Shown here in pieces: positions 58,201 through 63,439 of a stretch of DNA of 64,000 bases. The position numbers and the translations under genes were made by a program. The DNA lies in assembly GCF_900105255.1 (NCBI RefSeq), contig NZ_LT629763.1, positions 3,125,001 through 3,189,000 on the forward strand, written 5' to 3'. The notes under the pieces were generated by a model. The model worked only from the letters and a program-made list of their open reading frames with translations, was not told the DNA's origin and made no database searches. The DNA is from Halopseudomonas sabulinigri. GTDB lineage: Bacteria > Pseudomonadota > Gammaproteobacteria > Pseudomonadales > Pseudomonadaceae. Numbering within the stretch: position 1 is the first letter of the stretch; each line of letters begins with the position of its first letter.

Positions 58201-61200
58201 GGTGCCGGCAATATTGGCAGCGCTGTTTTCCACCTGCACGTTGAACTCAATGCTGACGCCCTCAAAGTCGTCATCGCTGTCATTGTTGACCAGTGAGCCC
58301 AGGTTGAAGTTGAGCACGGTGCGGCCGCTACCATCGGTGCTGACGCTGATCTGCGCGCCGTTGAGCACGCCGCCGGGTGAGTTGCCGGATAGATCCGGCT
58401 GGATCGGCTGAGCTTCGTCGCTGCCTTCGTTGCCGGTAATGTTGAGCACGCCAGCGGTAATCAGATCGGTGACATCGGTGCTGATGCCGTTATCGGAGAT
58501 AAATACCACCCGGGCGGTGCCATCGTTGAGAAAGCCCAGCCCCTCATCCAGGGTGATCTGCAGGTTGTAGTCGCTGGTGCTGCCCTCTGCCAGCAGGCCG
58601 GAAACGCGGTAGCGAATGATTTCGCCGATCGCCACATTTTCATTGTCGCTGTTGGTCGGGTTGGGCGCAGCGGTGTCGTCCAGCCCACCCACGCGGGAGA
58701 TCACCACCGCCTGCAGTACCGGCACCGAAATGGTCGAACTGCTGCGGTAGTCGTTGAGCACGCCGCTGTTTAGCGGGCCGTCCACACCAGTGCGTTCGCC
58801 CACGGCGCTTTGGTTGCCACCGGCGTCATTCAAACTGCTCCACTGCACGCTGGCGATATTGTCGAAACTGGCCTGGCTGGCGGCGCTGTCGTTGACCGTG
58901 CCGGAGATGCGAATCTCGATGCTGCCGCCCTTGCTGATATCAATATTCGCGCCATCAACGCTGCGCAGCTGGTTGCCGATCAGTTCAAAGTCGGCGCCGC
59001 CGTTGTTGGTGGCGTTGCTGTAGGTGATGCCATCGATTCTCAGGCCGCTCAGCTCGCTGGGCAGGTCGTCGAGGAAGCTGAGGTCGAAGGCGTCGAAGTC
59101 GCTGTCGGCATTGCTGTTGCGCAGGGTAATGATGTATTCGACGCTGTCGCCCTGATCCACGCCGCGGCTGTTGCTGAACTGGGTTTGCTGCTCAACGGTT
59201 AGCGTCGGCTCACGCAAGGTGATAGTGGGTTGGCCGCCGGTGAGGCCAAGGCTGCGTTCAATGTTGTCGCTGCCATTGGGCGTATCGCCATCGCTGTCCT
59301 GATAGCGCAGCTGTGCATTGTTCTGCAGTGACTGGTTGGCCTGGTTGGCAATTACGTTGCTGGCAATCAACTGCAGGCGGATGACGAAGCTGTTGTTGCC
59401 GGTGTCATTGTCGTTATTCACGTTGGCGGCGCTGAAGGTGAACTGCGCGTCTGCGCCGTCATCACCCAGGTTGCCGCCGCTGCCGGCAAAGCTGCTGACC
59501 GTGATAATGCCGCCAAAGTCGGCGCCCAGCGATCCACTGCCGGCGCTGCTGGTAATCAGCTGATAGCCCTGGCCGCCGTTGTAGTCGGTATCCAGGCGCA
59601 TGCCGGCCGGGATCAAGTCTTCTATTACCAAACCTTGCGTGTTGCCTTCGGGCAGGGTGACGACGATGTCATAGAGCATGCTCTCGCCGATTACCAGATT
59701 GCTGCCCGTGGTGTGGCTGGCACTGGAGTCGCTGTCGTCGAGGCTGCCGTCGGCGAAGTTCTTGCTGATCTCAGGTGCGGCAACCTGTTGGTTGGCCTCG
59801 TCGCTCAGGTCGACGCCGGTGAAGTCGCTGCCACCGTCGACGCTGGCGTAGTTGCTCAGATCGGCGCTCGATTGCAGTGTGCGGCTGGCGTCGATACCGT
59901 CTGCTACCACCACATCGTAGGTGATGATGACAATATTGCTGCCGTTGTTGTCCGCTTCGGTGCCGTCACGCCCGGCCTGCAGCGAGGCGGCGAAATTGGC
60001 ATCCAGGAAGGTGATCTGGTTGCCGCTGACGCTGTAATCCACGCCCTCGGTCAGGCTGGTGCCGTCGCCGCGGGTGACTTGCAGGTTGGCTGCATCCAGG
60101 TTGCCGCCGACGAAGCTCAAGCCGTTGGGCAGGGTCACGCTGGTGGTGACATCGTAAGCGCCGCCGCCACCGGTATTCTCGATGGCCGTCGCCAGGCGCA
60201 GCAGGTCGCCGGCGTCGACATCAGTGACGTCGCCATCAATCGCGCTCAGGTCGGTAATATTGCCGGAGAAGGGCGCGCCACCGCTGCCGGGTGCGTTCCA
60301 GTTGCCACTGGTACCGCTAACGGTGCCATTGCTGGCGGATACCACGCCGTGACTCATTGCCAATAGTGGTTCGGCAATCGACGAAATGATCGCAGTATCG
60401 GCGGAGGAAACCAGCGCTTTGCCATCCAGCGTAGTGACCTGGCTCGACTGCGCCAAGACGTTGAAGGAGCGGTTATCGGCAAACGGCTGGTCGCCGACGG
60501 TGATGGTGAATTCGACCTCGATACGGCTGCCGTCGACGCCGCTGTTAACGTAATCGCCAAAGTCGAACACGATCGAGTTGCCGGCGCCGGTGGTGACCGA
60601 AACAATCTGGCCGGGATTGGTGTTGCCGTCGCCGAGGCTCCACTGGTTGTTGCCATCGCCCTCGCTCCAGCTGACGCCGGAAATATTGAACAGCGGCAGC
60701 GGCAGGTAGGCGGTCAGATCAAAGTTCTCGTAATCGCCGGTGAGCAGGTCGTAACTCAGTCGGAAAGTAACCTCATCGCCAGGGCGCAGTTCAGCGTTGG
60801 GCGGCGGTGTGCTGCCGTTAATGTCCACCAGATCAATACCGACCGTGCTGGTAGGTATGCTGCTGCTGGTACTGGAGCCATCGGCCTCATCGTACCCGGT
60901 CAGGTTGAAGCGGTCCTGCAGCAGGGTGGCGGTGACGGTGGCGCTGTTGCCAAAGCCGTCGCCTTCGTTTATCTCACTGTGTGGCGCGCCCGCTGGCGGG
61001 GTGTAACTTTGGCCAATGACCGCCAGATAGCTGATCACCGCGGTGGTGGCGCCTTGTTGTTCATCGTCGAACGCCAGGTCACCGTTCAGCCAACTGACGA
61101 TGGGGAAGGCGTTGGACAGCGATTGGCCAATATCGAACACCATGCTGGTGGTGCCGTCCGGATTTACCTGACTGCTGTATACCAGCTCGATGGTTTCACT

Positions 61201-63219
61201 CACGCCATTGCGGCTGAAGCTTAGCGTGGGTGTGCCGGTTAGCGTCTGGCCGTCGCTCATTTGGTCGGCAACGGTAAATTCGCCGGCTTCAAAGGTGGTG
61301 CGGCCGAACGCGAAGTAATCTGAAATCGCCAGATTCAGCGTGTAATTCAGGGTGTCGCCGGGGGTCAGGCCGCTGGAGCCAATATCGGTCTGCAGGCTGA
61401 CGTTCTTGTCGAGGGTAATCGACTTGGCCACGAAGCTGGTCTCGAAGCCGTTGCCGCTGAAATCGATGCTGGTGTCGGGCTCGGTGACATCGCGTGGGTC
61501 AACCGGGATCCACTCGCCGCTGCCGCTGGGTGCGCCTATGGTAATGGTAACGTCGTCACCGGTCTGCGCGTTGATGATCGGCTGGCCGCTGGCATCGGTC
61601 TCTGGCACATAAAATGCCACCACGGTGTCGGTGGAGGCGGACATGGCGGCATAGGTAACCGTAAACTCACTGATGAAAACCGTATCGCTGGCGATGGCAT
61701 CGGCGATCGCTGCCGGGTCGGTAATCACGCTGCCGTCTGTCAGGGTGATGGAATCCAGCGAGCCACCGTTACCGGGGGTGATGGCGGTGACCTGAATGTT
61801 GTCTGGCAGTGGCTGGGTAATGGTGACGTTGGTCAGCGTCTGGCCCGGTGCAGGCGTGGTGGTAATGGTTAAATCGCGACCAAAGTTGGGGCCGCTGGCG
61901 GTTTCACCCTCGGGCGTGCTGATGGTCTGATCGAAGGTGATCACGGTTGGCAGGATGACGAAGGACTGGGTGTCAGCCTCGATCAGCGTCGGGTCCTGGG
62001 TTGGGTTGTTCAGCGAGTCGTTGCCGTACTGGAAGCCGGCGCGGGCCTGAATGGTCAGCTCTGGCGAACCGTTGGAGAAGCTGGTGTCGGCCAGGTTGCT
62101 GAGGCTGGCAGTTACCTCGATTGGAATGATCGGTTGCCCGCTGGTCACACTGGCAAAGGGCACTGCCAGCACCACCAGCTTGTCGCCGGCCTGCATGCCG
62201 AAGTCGGCCGCATTGATAATCAGCGCTTCACCGTTGGCGTCAACAGCCAGGGGGTGAGTGGCCAGCCCGTTTTCGTCAAAGGTTACGGTACGGCTGGTGA
62301 GGCTCTGACCCAGGTAGCTGGCCGAAATAAACTCGACGCCATCGTCGCCGTCTCTCCCGGTAGCCGGTATGAACAGGTCGACAAAGGGTGCATAGCCCTC
62401 TTGGCTGGCGGGGTTGCTGAGGTTGACCGTGAAATTGAACTGATCACCCAGCAGCACGCTACTACCACCGCTGCTGAGGGTGGTGGTGGGTTCGGCGTCG
62501 GCCAGCAGGCCATCAAAGGCCGCCACGGCGGCGGCATCGAGCGCCAGGGTTTTGTCGATATCGCCTACGCGGGTTTCCAGTTCCCAGTCGCCACCGGCGG
62601 CGATACTGCCGGTATCGTCAGCCGAGGCAGCGACATCGGCCCCGGTCCAGCGCGCCAGTTCAGCCACCAGGGTCTGCCCCGCCTCGCCAGCGCCAATGCG
62701 GCAGCCGTAAAGCTGAATGTCGGCGGTCTCGCTGAGTTGGCTCTTCCAGCTCTCCAGGCTATCGGAGATGCCCGCCAGGTTGCTGCTGGTGATGTTACTG
62801 CTGCCGAGATTGAACTGCCCGGCGCTGCCGTGTGACAGAATCTGAATGGAGTCGACATCCTGCATCTGTTGCAGCGCGGCGGTAATGGCAGCGATACCGT
62901 CTTGGTCGCCGTTGATGATCAGTGCCTGTACGTCATCCGGTAGCTGAGCGGCCAGTTGCTCGTGGTTCTCCACCCGACTGTCGATGACCACCAGGTGGCG
63001 CGGTGCGGCCGCAACAGCGGGGTTGGCCATGGCCTCGGGTTGCAGCGGGGCATGGTCGTCGGTGGTATTGGCGGCGGCGTGGTGGGTAGCGCTGTCGTCA
63101 ATCTGATCTGCCGCGGCGGTCACTGCAGCACCGTCAAACAGAATTCGCTGTTCCAGAGCCATGGCCTGGCTTTGGGGCTTGAGCGGTTTGAACGCGTTGC
63201 TTGACGGCGGCTTCTGCAT
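43213..63219 (-). CDS. Giant (6668-residue) repeat surface protein with LEPR-like motif, DUF4347 and VCBS repeats
   Basis: Domains in order: a basic start with the motif LEQRILFDGAA at residues 22-32; a DUF4347 domain (about 75-235, LVVIDSRVENHEQL to GGDWELE, with IQILSHGSAGQF and IQLYGCRIG); DUF11-like conserved-repeat domains (about 245-1855, such as GDTLNYTLNLAISDYF); an SdrD_B/Cna-B-like domain (about 1856-1975, IIRGTLWDDSFSADG); a cadherin-like domain (about 1985-2120); 33 VCBS-type repeats of about 133 residues (2122-6500, NDAPVAVDDTGTAVEAGG); and a 168-residue C-terminus (LLQQYSFGRIGGGDLRQGL). No Sec signal peptide and no RTX nonapeptides are seen. Start at 63219 has AAAGGA upstream. 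It heads the five-gene operon. Surface attachment or biofilm role is inferred. Confidence 0.92.
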   Translation of the reverse strand: MQKPPSSNAFKPLKPQSQAMALEQRILFDGAAVTAAADQIDDSATHHAAANTTDDHAPLQPEAMANPAVAAAPRHLVVIDSRVENHEQLAAQLPDDVQALIINGDQDGIAAITAALQQMQDVDSIQILSHGSAGQFNLGSSNITSSNLAGISDSLESWKSQLSETADIQLYGCRIGAGEAGQTLVAELARWTGADVAASADDTGSIAAGGDWELETRVGDIDKTLALDAAAVAAFDGLLADAEPTTTLSSGGSSVLLGDQFNFTVNLSNPASQEGYAPFVDLFIPATGRDGDDGVEFISASYLGQSLTSRTVTFDENGLATHPLAVDANGEALIINAADFGMQAGDKLVVLAVPFASVTSGQPIIPIEVTASLSNLADTSFSNGSPELTIQARAGFQYGNDSLNNPTQDPTLIEADTQSFVILPTVITFDQTISTPEGETASGPNFGRDLTITTTPAPGQTLTNVTITQPLPDNIQVTAITPGNGGSLDSITLTDGSVITDPAAIADAIASDTVFISEFTVTYAAMSASTDTVVAFYVPETDASGQPIINAQTGDDVTITIGAPSGSGEWIPVDPRDVTEPDTSIDFSGNGFETSFVAKSITLDKNVSLQTDIGSSGLTPGDTLNYTLNLAISDYFAFGRTTFEAGEFTVADQMSDGQTLTGTPTLSFSRNGVSETIELVYSSQVNPDGTTSMVFDIGQSLSNAFPIVSWLNGDLAFDDEQQGATTAVISYLAVIGQSYTPPAGAPHSEINEGDGFGNSATVTATLLQDRFNLTGYDEADGSSTSSSIPTSTVGIDLVDINGSTPPPNAELRPGDEVTFRLSYDLLTGDYENFDLTAYLPLPLFNISGVSWSEGDGNNQWSLGDGNTNPGQIVSVTTGAGNSIVFDFGDYVNSGVDGSRIEVEFTITVGDQPFADNRSFNVLAQSSQVTTLDGKALVSSADTAIISSIAEPLLAMSHGVVSASNGTVSGTSGNWNAPGSGGAPFSGNITDLSAIDGDVTDVDAGDLLRLATAIENTGGGGAYDVTTSVTLPNGLSFVGGNLDAANLQVTRGDGTSLTEGVDYSVSGNQITFLDANFAASLQAGRDGTEADNNGSNIVIITYDVVVADGIDASRTLQSSADLSNYASVDGGSDFTGVDLSDEANQQVAAPEISKNFADGSLDDSDSSASHTTGSNLVIGESMLYDIVVTLPEGNTQGLVIEDLIPAGMRLDTDYNGGQGYQLITSSAGSGSLGADFGGIITVSSFAGSGGNLGDDGADAQFTFSAANVNNDNDTGNNSFVIRLQLIASNVIANQANQSLQNNAQLRYQDSDGDTPNGSDNIERSLGLTGGQPTITLREPTLTVEQQTQFSNSRGVDQGDSVEYIITLRNSNADSDFDAFDLSFLDDLPSELSGLRIDGITYSNATNNGGADFELIGNQLRSVDGANIDISKGGSIEIRISGTVNDSAASQASFDNIASVQWSSLNDAGGNQSAVGERTGVDGPLNSGVLNDYRSSSTISVPVLQAVVISRVGGLDDTAAPNPTNSDNENVAIGEIIRYRVSGLLAEGSTSDYNLQITLDEGLGFLNDGTARVVFISDNGISTDVTDLITAGVLNITGNEGSDEAQPIQPDLSGNSPGGVLNGAQISVSTDGSGRTVLNFNLGSLVNNDSDDDFEGVSIEFNVQVENSAANIAGTSLTATAVDRSGSNNLSAEKSLRETIVEPSFNGLNKQIIDFDANPAGNSGSATVSVSFTQNGGSPAFDVNLSDSLPTASNYQLLSIEIDGISYSADGLPAGVTAATNGALSVDFEQLDSGSTVTLIYQVDLPNQDAIASTDATLTWSSLPEDFTDWGGSNVGTDCDSNGERTGSEVGPNNYILREGAGLGIIRGTLWDDSFSADGSTTPDGPGLAGQTVNLTWAGLDGNLDTTDDNLTFSTTTDANGQYQFGILPAGIYRLDTPTDTISYPQPLGDLRVRIDTDGGTLGQIQVTLGEGSTSNADAGYVQQNDAPVNSLPGTQNGLEDVPFTLDPLSISDVDAGTGSLQITLSVLHGTLTLAPGASLPGNLQIAGNGSATLTLGGTVDDLNAALAALIYQGNLNYNGEDTLTMVTSDLGNFGDANGNGIPGESGDALIDQDNLLIQLEAVNDDPIANNDAAEAVEAGGTDNDVTGVNPRGNLLSNDTDVDIATNDDVLRLISVSSGSSSVTVPATGSITLTGQYGDLVVEANGSYQYLVRNDDPEVQALLAAQSLSEQFSYQISDIEGATASAVLNITLRGANDTPVGVDDQGTASEAGGVANGSGGSDASGNVLNNDTDVDSTANGESKSVTGVRTQTELTPGPPSAVNAGTTSDNGTVIQGSYGTLTIGADGSYRYVVDNSNPTVERMVTGDQLTDTFNYQVTDAGGLNDLATLRIVIDGANDNPVASDDVASAQAASSNGAGEESNPSGNVITLPSRPGNITDPGGNGVDQDVDRVDQPNTQLTLTGIVNASEADVSLDLGLLNAVTAGTDSATGTLITGQYGSLRIGADGSYYYDVDSENPDVIALAVGASLNDTFTYQITDSAGLTDLAQLVVTVRGANDIPDAGPTAVLATEAGGVNNTTPGDNPSGTVLTRSTDPDGDPLSVVTVTNSQGQNGAVGAAFAGLYGSITLNADGTFTYELDNDNPEVEALRRLPDHLEERFSYQISDGQGGTAAGELIILVRGQNDAPVAADDSATAVEAGGNNNQPGANPVGNVLSNDTDADGGEVASDPIDYGETQTVSSVRTGSESASGTEGALGSELRGDYGWLTLNADGSYSYRLDNSMAEVQALRGAGDTLTDSFSYTVADTDGAEDRASLNITIQGANDTPVANNDSATAVEAGGVNNGTAGVNPTGNLLDNDTDVDGYGESLSVTRVNQGQQSANAGTPLVARYGTLTVNADGSYSYVVDNSNAAVQALRTSNDRLTETFTYIIRDLAGATSSAQLTITIVGANDAPVAVNDTATAVEAGGTANATPGSNPSGNLLTNDRDVDASDSKTLNGLRSGAETAAGSFTEVNGSITLDGLYGSITVGADGSYNYQLNNDSAAVQALKPGDVLQEVFTYRLRDTAGATDNAQLTININGAWDTPVANDNVAFAAADNGSNNGLNPTGNVLTNDRDVDAGDQLSVTGARAGGEAAGGALQRVNPGTNGSNGTLLSGQYGQLIIGSDGTYEYILDSSNPDVLALTPLQTLQEQFTYAATDQGQLSDEAQLTIIIRGRNDAPIAVDNSATAVEAGGVANTDSGLNPSGNVLTNDRDPDGDELRVAGIRNAGGTSGMVGTALQGLYGQLTLQADGTWRYLVDNSNPEVEALRLNGQALTDDFTYTLADIWGATDTAQLSITIEGRNDAPVAVDDTGTAVEAGGTSNGSVGSNATGNVLDTDNDVDGGESPSDPIDYGETKSATSVRTGTEAGSGTAGTLGSALVGQYGSLTLNADGSYTYVVDENNAAVQALRQSGDTLSESFSYELTDAAGLSDRATLTITIEGANDAPVAAEDVGTAVEAGGTANGKPGSNATGNVLDNDTDVDANGETKNVSALRTGNEAGTGTAGTVGSALVGEYGSLTPNADGSYTYVIDNDNPDVQALRQSGDTLTDSFTYTVRDALGATDLATLTITVTGANDAPVAVDDTGTAVEAGGTANGTAGSDATGNVLDNDTDVDAYGETKAVASVRTGSEAETGTAGTLGSALTGTYGSLTLNTDGSYSYVIDNENAAVQALRLSSDTLTESFSYEVIDANGLTDRATLTITLTGANDAPVANNNFGYAAADDGSGNAVNPTGNLLTNDSDVDAGDSLSVTAARPGAEAAGGALTDLTGSITLTGEHGELIINADGSYSYTLDTSDAAVIALRPGQLLQDQFTYAATDLGGLSDEAQLTIVIRGRNDTPQATDDNAIAVEAGGVDNSTAGVDPSGNVLLNDSDLDGDALSVSAIRSGTEAGSGTDGTLGAELRGQYGWLTINADGSASYRVDNGMTEVQALRIAGQTLVDSFTYTLSDVWGATDQAQINVTIQGRNDAPLAVDDSGTAVEAGGTGNTTPGSNATGNVLGNDTDVDSTANGETQTVSSVRTGAETETGSSGTIGSALLGQYGSLTLNADGSYTYVIDNDNPEVQALRTRGESLSESFSYEVIDANGLTDRATLTITIEGANDVPEAANNLAYAAADNGAGNSVNPTGNLLTNDSDIDASDVLAVSGARTGAEAAGGALSPLIAGSLSLTGQYGQLVINADGSYTYTLDTSNPDVIALGATAILRDQFTYAATDLGGLSDQAQLTVIIRGRNDAPVGVDDTAAAVEAGGTGNAEAGVDPSGNVLGNDTDLDNNPLHVTAIRTGDEATSGTDGALGDELRGQYGWLTINADGSYSYRVDNDMPEVQALRISGQTLTDDFTYTLADIWGANDTATLSVTIEGANDAPVAVDDTGTAVEAGGTGNATAGTDATGNVLSNDTDVDSAANGETKTVASVRTGAEGETGTAGSLGSALTGTYGSLTLNADGSYTYVIDNSDPEVQALRLASDTLTETFTYSVTDAAGLSDSATLTITLRGANDVPVAADNFGYATADNGAGNAVNPAGNLLTNDSDIDNGDALSVSAGRTGSEAAGGDLTDLAGGSLTLTGQYGSLVINADGSYRYTLDTSNPDVIALGALDTLQDQFTYAATDLGGLSDEAQLTIIIRGRNDAPVGVDDSATAVEAGGIANADSGSNASGNVLDNDTDEDSNPLNVTGVRTGSEAATGTDGALGSELRGQYGWLTLNADGTYDYRIDNTLAEVQALRVTGQTLTDSFTYTLADIWGATDTAQLDITLDGRNDAPVAQDDAGTAVEAGGTANATAGSNATGNVLDNDTDVDSTANGETKAVSSVRTGSEGESGTSGIVGSALTGIYGSLTLNADGSYTYVIDNDNAAVQALRLATDTLSETFTYSVRDAEGLEDIATLTITVRGANDAPEATNNFNYATADNGSGNAVNPRGNVLGNDSDIDNGDALNVSGARTGALADGGSLDSVSAGTNGSNGTLLTGQYGQLVIGADGSYQYIVDVTNPDVIALGALDTLQDQFTYAATDLGGLSDEAQLTIIIRGRNDAPVGNDDSTIAVEAGGVANGNTGTDPSGNVLDNDTDEDSNPLEVTGVINGTDVATGVEGILGSELRGQYGWLTLNADGTYDYRVDNDMAEVQALRLSGQTLTDDFTYRLADIWGAEDSAVLSITIEGANDAPVAIDDSGTAVEAGGIANGSAGSNATGNVLSNDTDVDSTANGESKTVTAIRTGAESETGAAGSIGVALTGTYGSLTLNADGSYTYVVDETNLAVQALRTSGQTLSESFSYVVTDEAGLSDRATLTIIVRGANDAPVAVDDSGTAVEAGGTANGTAGSNANGNVLSNDTDVDSVANGETKNVSAIRTGAEAGRGAAGTLGTALDGQYGSLTLNADGSYTYVIDNSNPAVQALRQSGDTLTDSFTYTVRDALGATDQATLTITVRGANDAPIANDDTAIAVETGGTDNGTAGSDATGNVLDNDTDIDGYGETANVSSVRTGSELENGTIGSLGAALAGTYGSLTLNADGSYSYVIDNDNAAVQALRLSSDTLTESFSYEVIDANGLTDRATLTITLTGASDAPIANDDNAIAVEAGGVNNGTPGTAPQGNALDNDTDIDSNDQLSVVGIRTGSESGSGTAGTLGTELRGLYGWLTIRADGTTNYRLDNDMAEVQALRTAGETLSESFTYTISDLAGLQDSATLKITIRGANDTPTAQNNFAYSTPDNGNGNGINPTGNVLTNDSDVDAGDSLVVGGARTGTEATGGSLDALTGGSISLVGQYGTLVLSADGTYSYTLDPGNTEIQNLRPDEARLEQFTYAATDLAGLSDEAQLTIVIRGRNDAPSGQTDAATAVESGGVNNAQAGVNPFGNVLANDTDLEGDTLEVTAIRTGTEADSGTDGSLGSELRGQYGWLTINADGSASYRVDNSMAEVEALRVTGQVLVDSFTYTLADIWGATDQAQINITIDGRNDAPVAVDDSATAVEAGGTANGTAGSDATGNVLSNDTDVDSADNGETKEVSAVRTGSGVAGTVGSSLTGTYGSLTLNADGSYSYVIDNDNTQVQALRLAGQTLSESFTYSVTDAAGLSDTATLTITIEGANDAPVAVNDIGSADEAGGNSNGTAGSNASGNVLSNDTDVDRAANGETASVTAVRSGDETGSGSAGTLGSALAGQYGSLTLNADGSYTYVIDNENPEVQALRSSADTLTETFTYEVTDAAGLSDSATLTLTLTGANDAPIAVDDDAIAVEAGGSNNSSDGIDPTGNVLDNDQDVDSAANGEVLSVTGFSNAEGQSAGVGEVLQGRYGQLTLQADGSYEYVLNNDDPVVNAMRTAGETLRDTFSYEMRDAAGLTSSANLNILIQGNNDNPVAENDSNSASDQDATPQSSGNVLPNDSDVDNGDNLQVVGINAGAEGSGGAAGTVGQPIYGQYGTLVINADGSYTYSIDMTNPEVLRAAGLGQVLNDIFTYTVGDLAGGTDQAELVIALDITAPYIDPPIGPHQDDAGAGGSGANPLPSVEPAVFIGPVLERNNLLQQYSFGRIGGGDLRQGLQNFNQSESIGEGLGNVQGQFVHSVVRNSQFDRELDIAWLLGRQGRISLSADGLLDDPGLFSGNREPLADNNVDNNSEIRTASSFRAQMLAAAQRLHSSSPSSQSGS
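46446..46563 (-). repeat. 118-bp block, copy 1 (identical to 51984-52101)
   Basis: Codes for the end of a C-type unit (LTESFSYEVIDANGLTDRATLTITLTGA). By direct reading it is identical base for base to 51984-52101, while the sequence on either side diverges at once. This suggests recent duplication or gene conversion within the array. Confidence 0.8.
47244..51984 (-). repeat. Four consecutive A-B-C triads (higher-order repeat)
   Basis: Type A units start (first codon) at 51984, 50805, 49623 and 48441, each followed by one B and one C unit. Spacings are 1179, 1182 and 1182 bp, and the last triad ends at 47244 (1197 bp). Further triads start at 53982 (with an extra C,C) and 46053. The order A-B-C shows that the amplified unit was the triad, not single repeats. 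Confidence 0.8.
51984..52101 (-). repeat. 118-bp block, copy 2 (identical to 46446-46563)
   Basis: Second copy of the identical block, 5.5 kb away in the same array and in the same orientation and frame. Confidence 0.8.
62515..62997 (-). other. DUF4347 domain region of the giant protein
   Basis: Residues about 75-235. The segment has an alpha/beta layout with conserved SHGS and YGCRIG, and ends with GGDWELETRVGDIDKTLALDAAAV. DUF4347 is characteristic of very large repetitive bacterial surface proteins; its function is not established. Confidence 0.8.
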
Positions 63220-63279
63220 CGACCCAAATCCTTTGATAGTCTGGTCCCGGTATGCGGAGCGCCGGGCTGGTTACTGCTG

Positions 63280-63315
63280 TTGCGTGCCAATCAGCTCCTG
63301 GAACCGGGCACGCAA
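63280..63315. promoter_or_regulatory. 9-bp inverted repeat upstream of the giant gene
   Basis: TTGCGTGCC and GGCACGCAA are exact reverse complements separated by 18 nt, 61 nt before the giant gene's ATG. If the promoter at 63334-63362 is right, the repeat lies in the 5' untranslated region and could be a hairpin; otherwise it could be a two-site operator. Confidence 0.55.
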
Positions 63316-63333
63316 TGACCACGCTAAGGTATT

Positions 63334-63362
63334 TGTATAGTCAAGGGTTGGCCGGGCGTAAA
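63334..63362 (-). promoter_or_regulatory. Possible sigma-70 promoter of the giant operon
   Basis: On the minus strand, TTTACG (63357-63362) and TATACA (63334-63339) are spaced by 17 bp. Both match the consensus at four of six positions. Transcription would start near 63327, some 107 nt before the ATG. Read by eye only. Confidence 0.4.
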
Positions 63363-63439
63363 GGCAGCAGGCCTTGTTTTAGAGCCGTTTTGCAAAAAGG
63401 TGACGCGGTTCCTGACGACCGCACGAGGATGGCATTTTT

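Noticed and set aside
43213-63219. Classical RTX adhesin with type I secretion
   Set aside because: No GGxGxD nonapeptides in the C-terminus and no ABC transporter gene in the operon.
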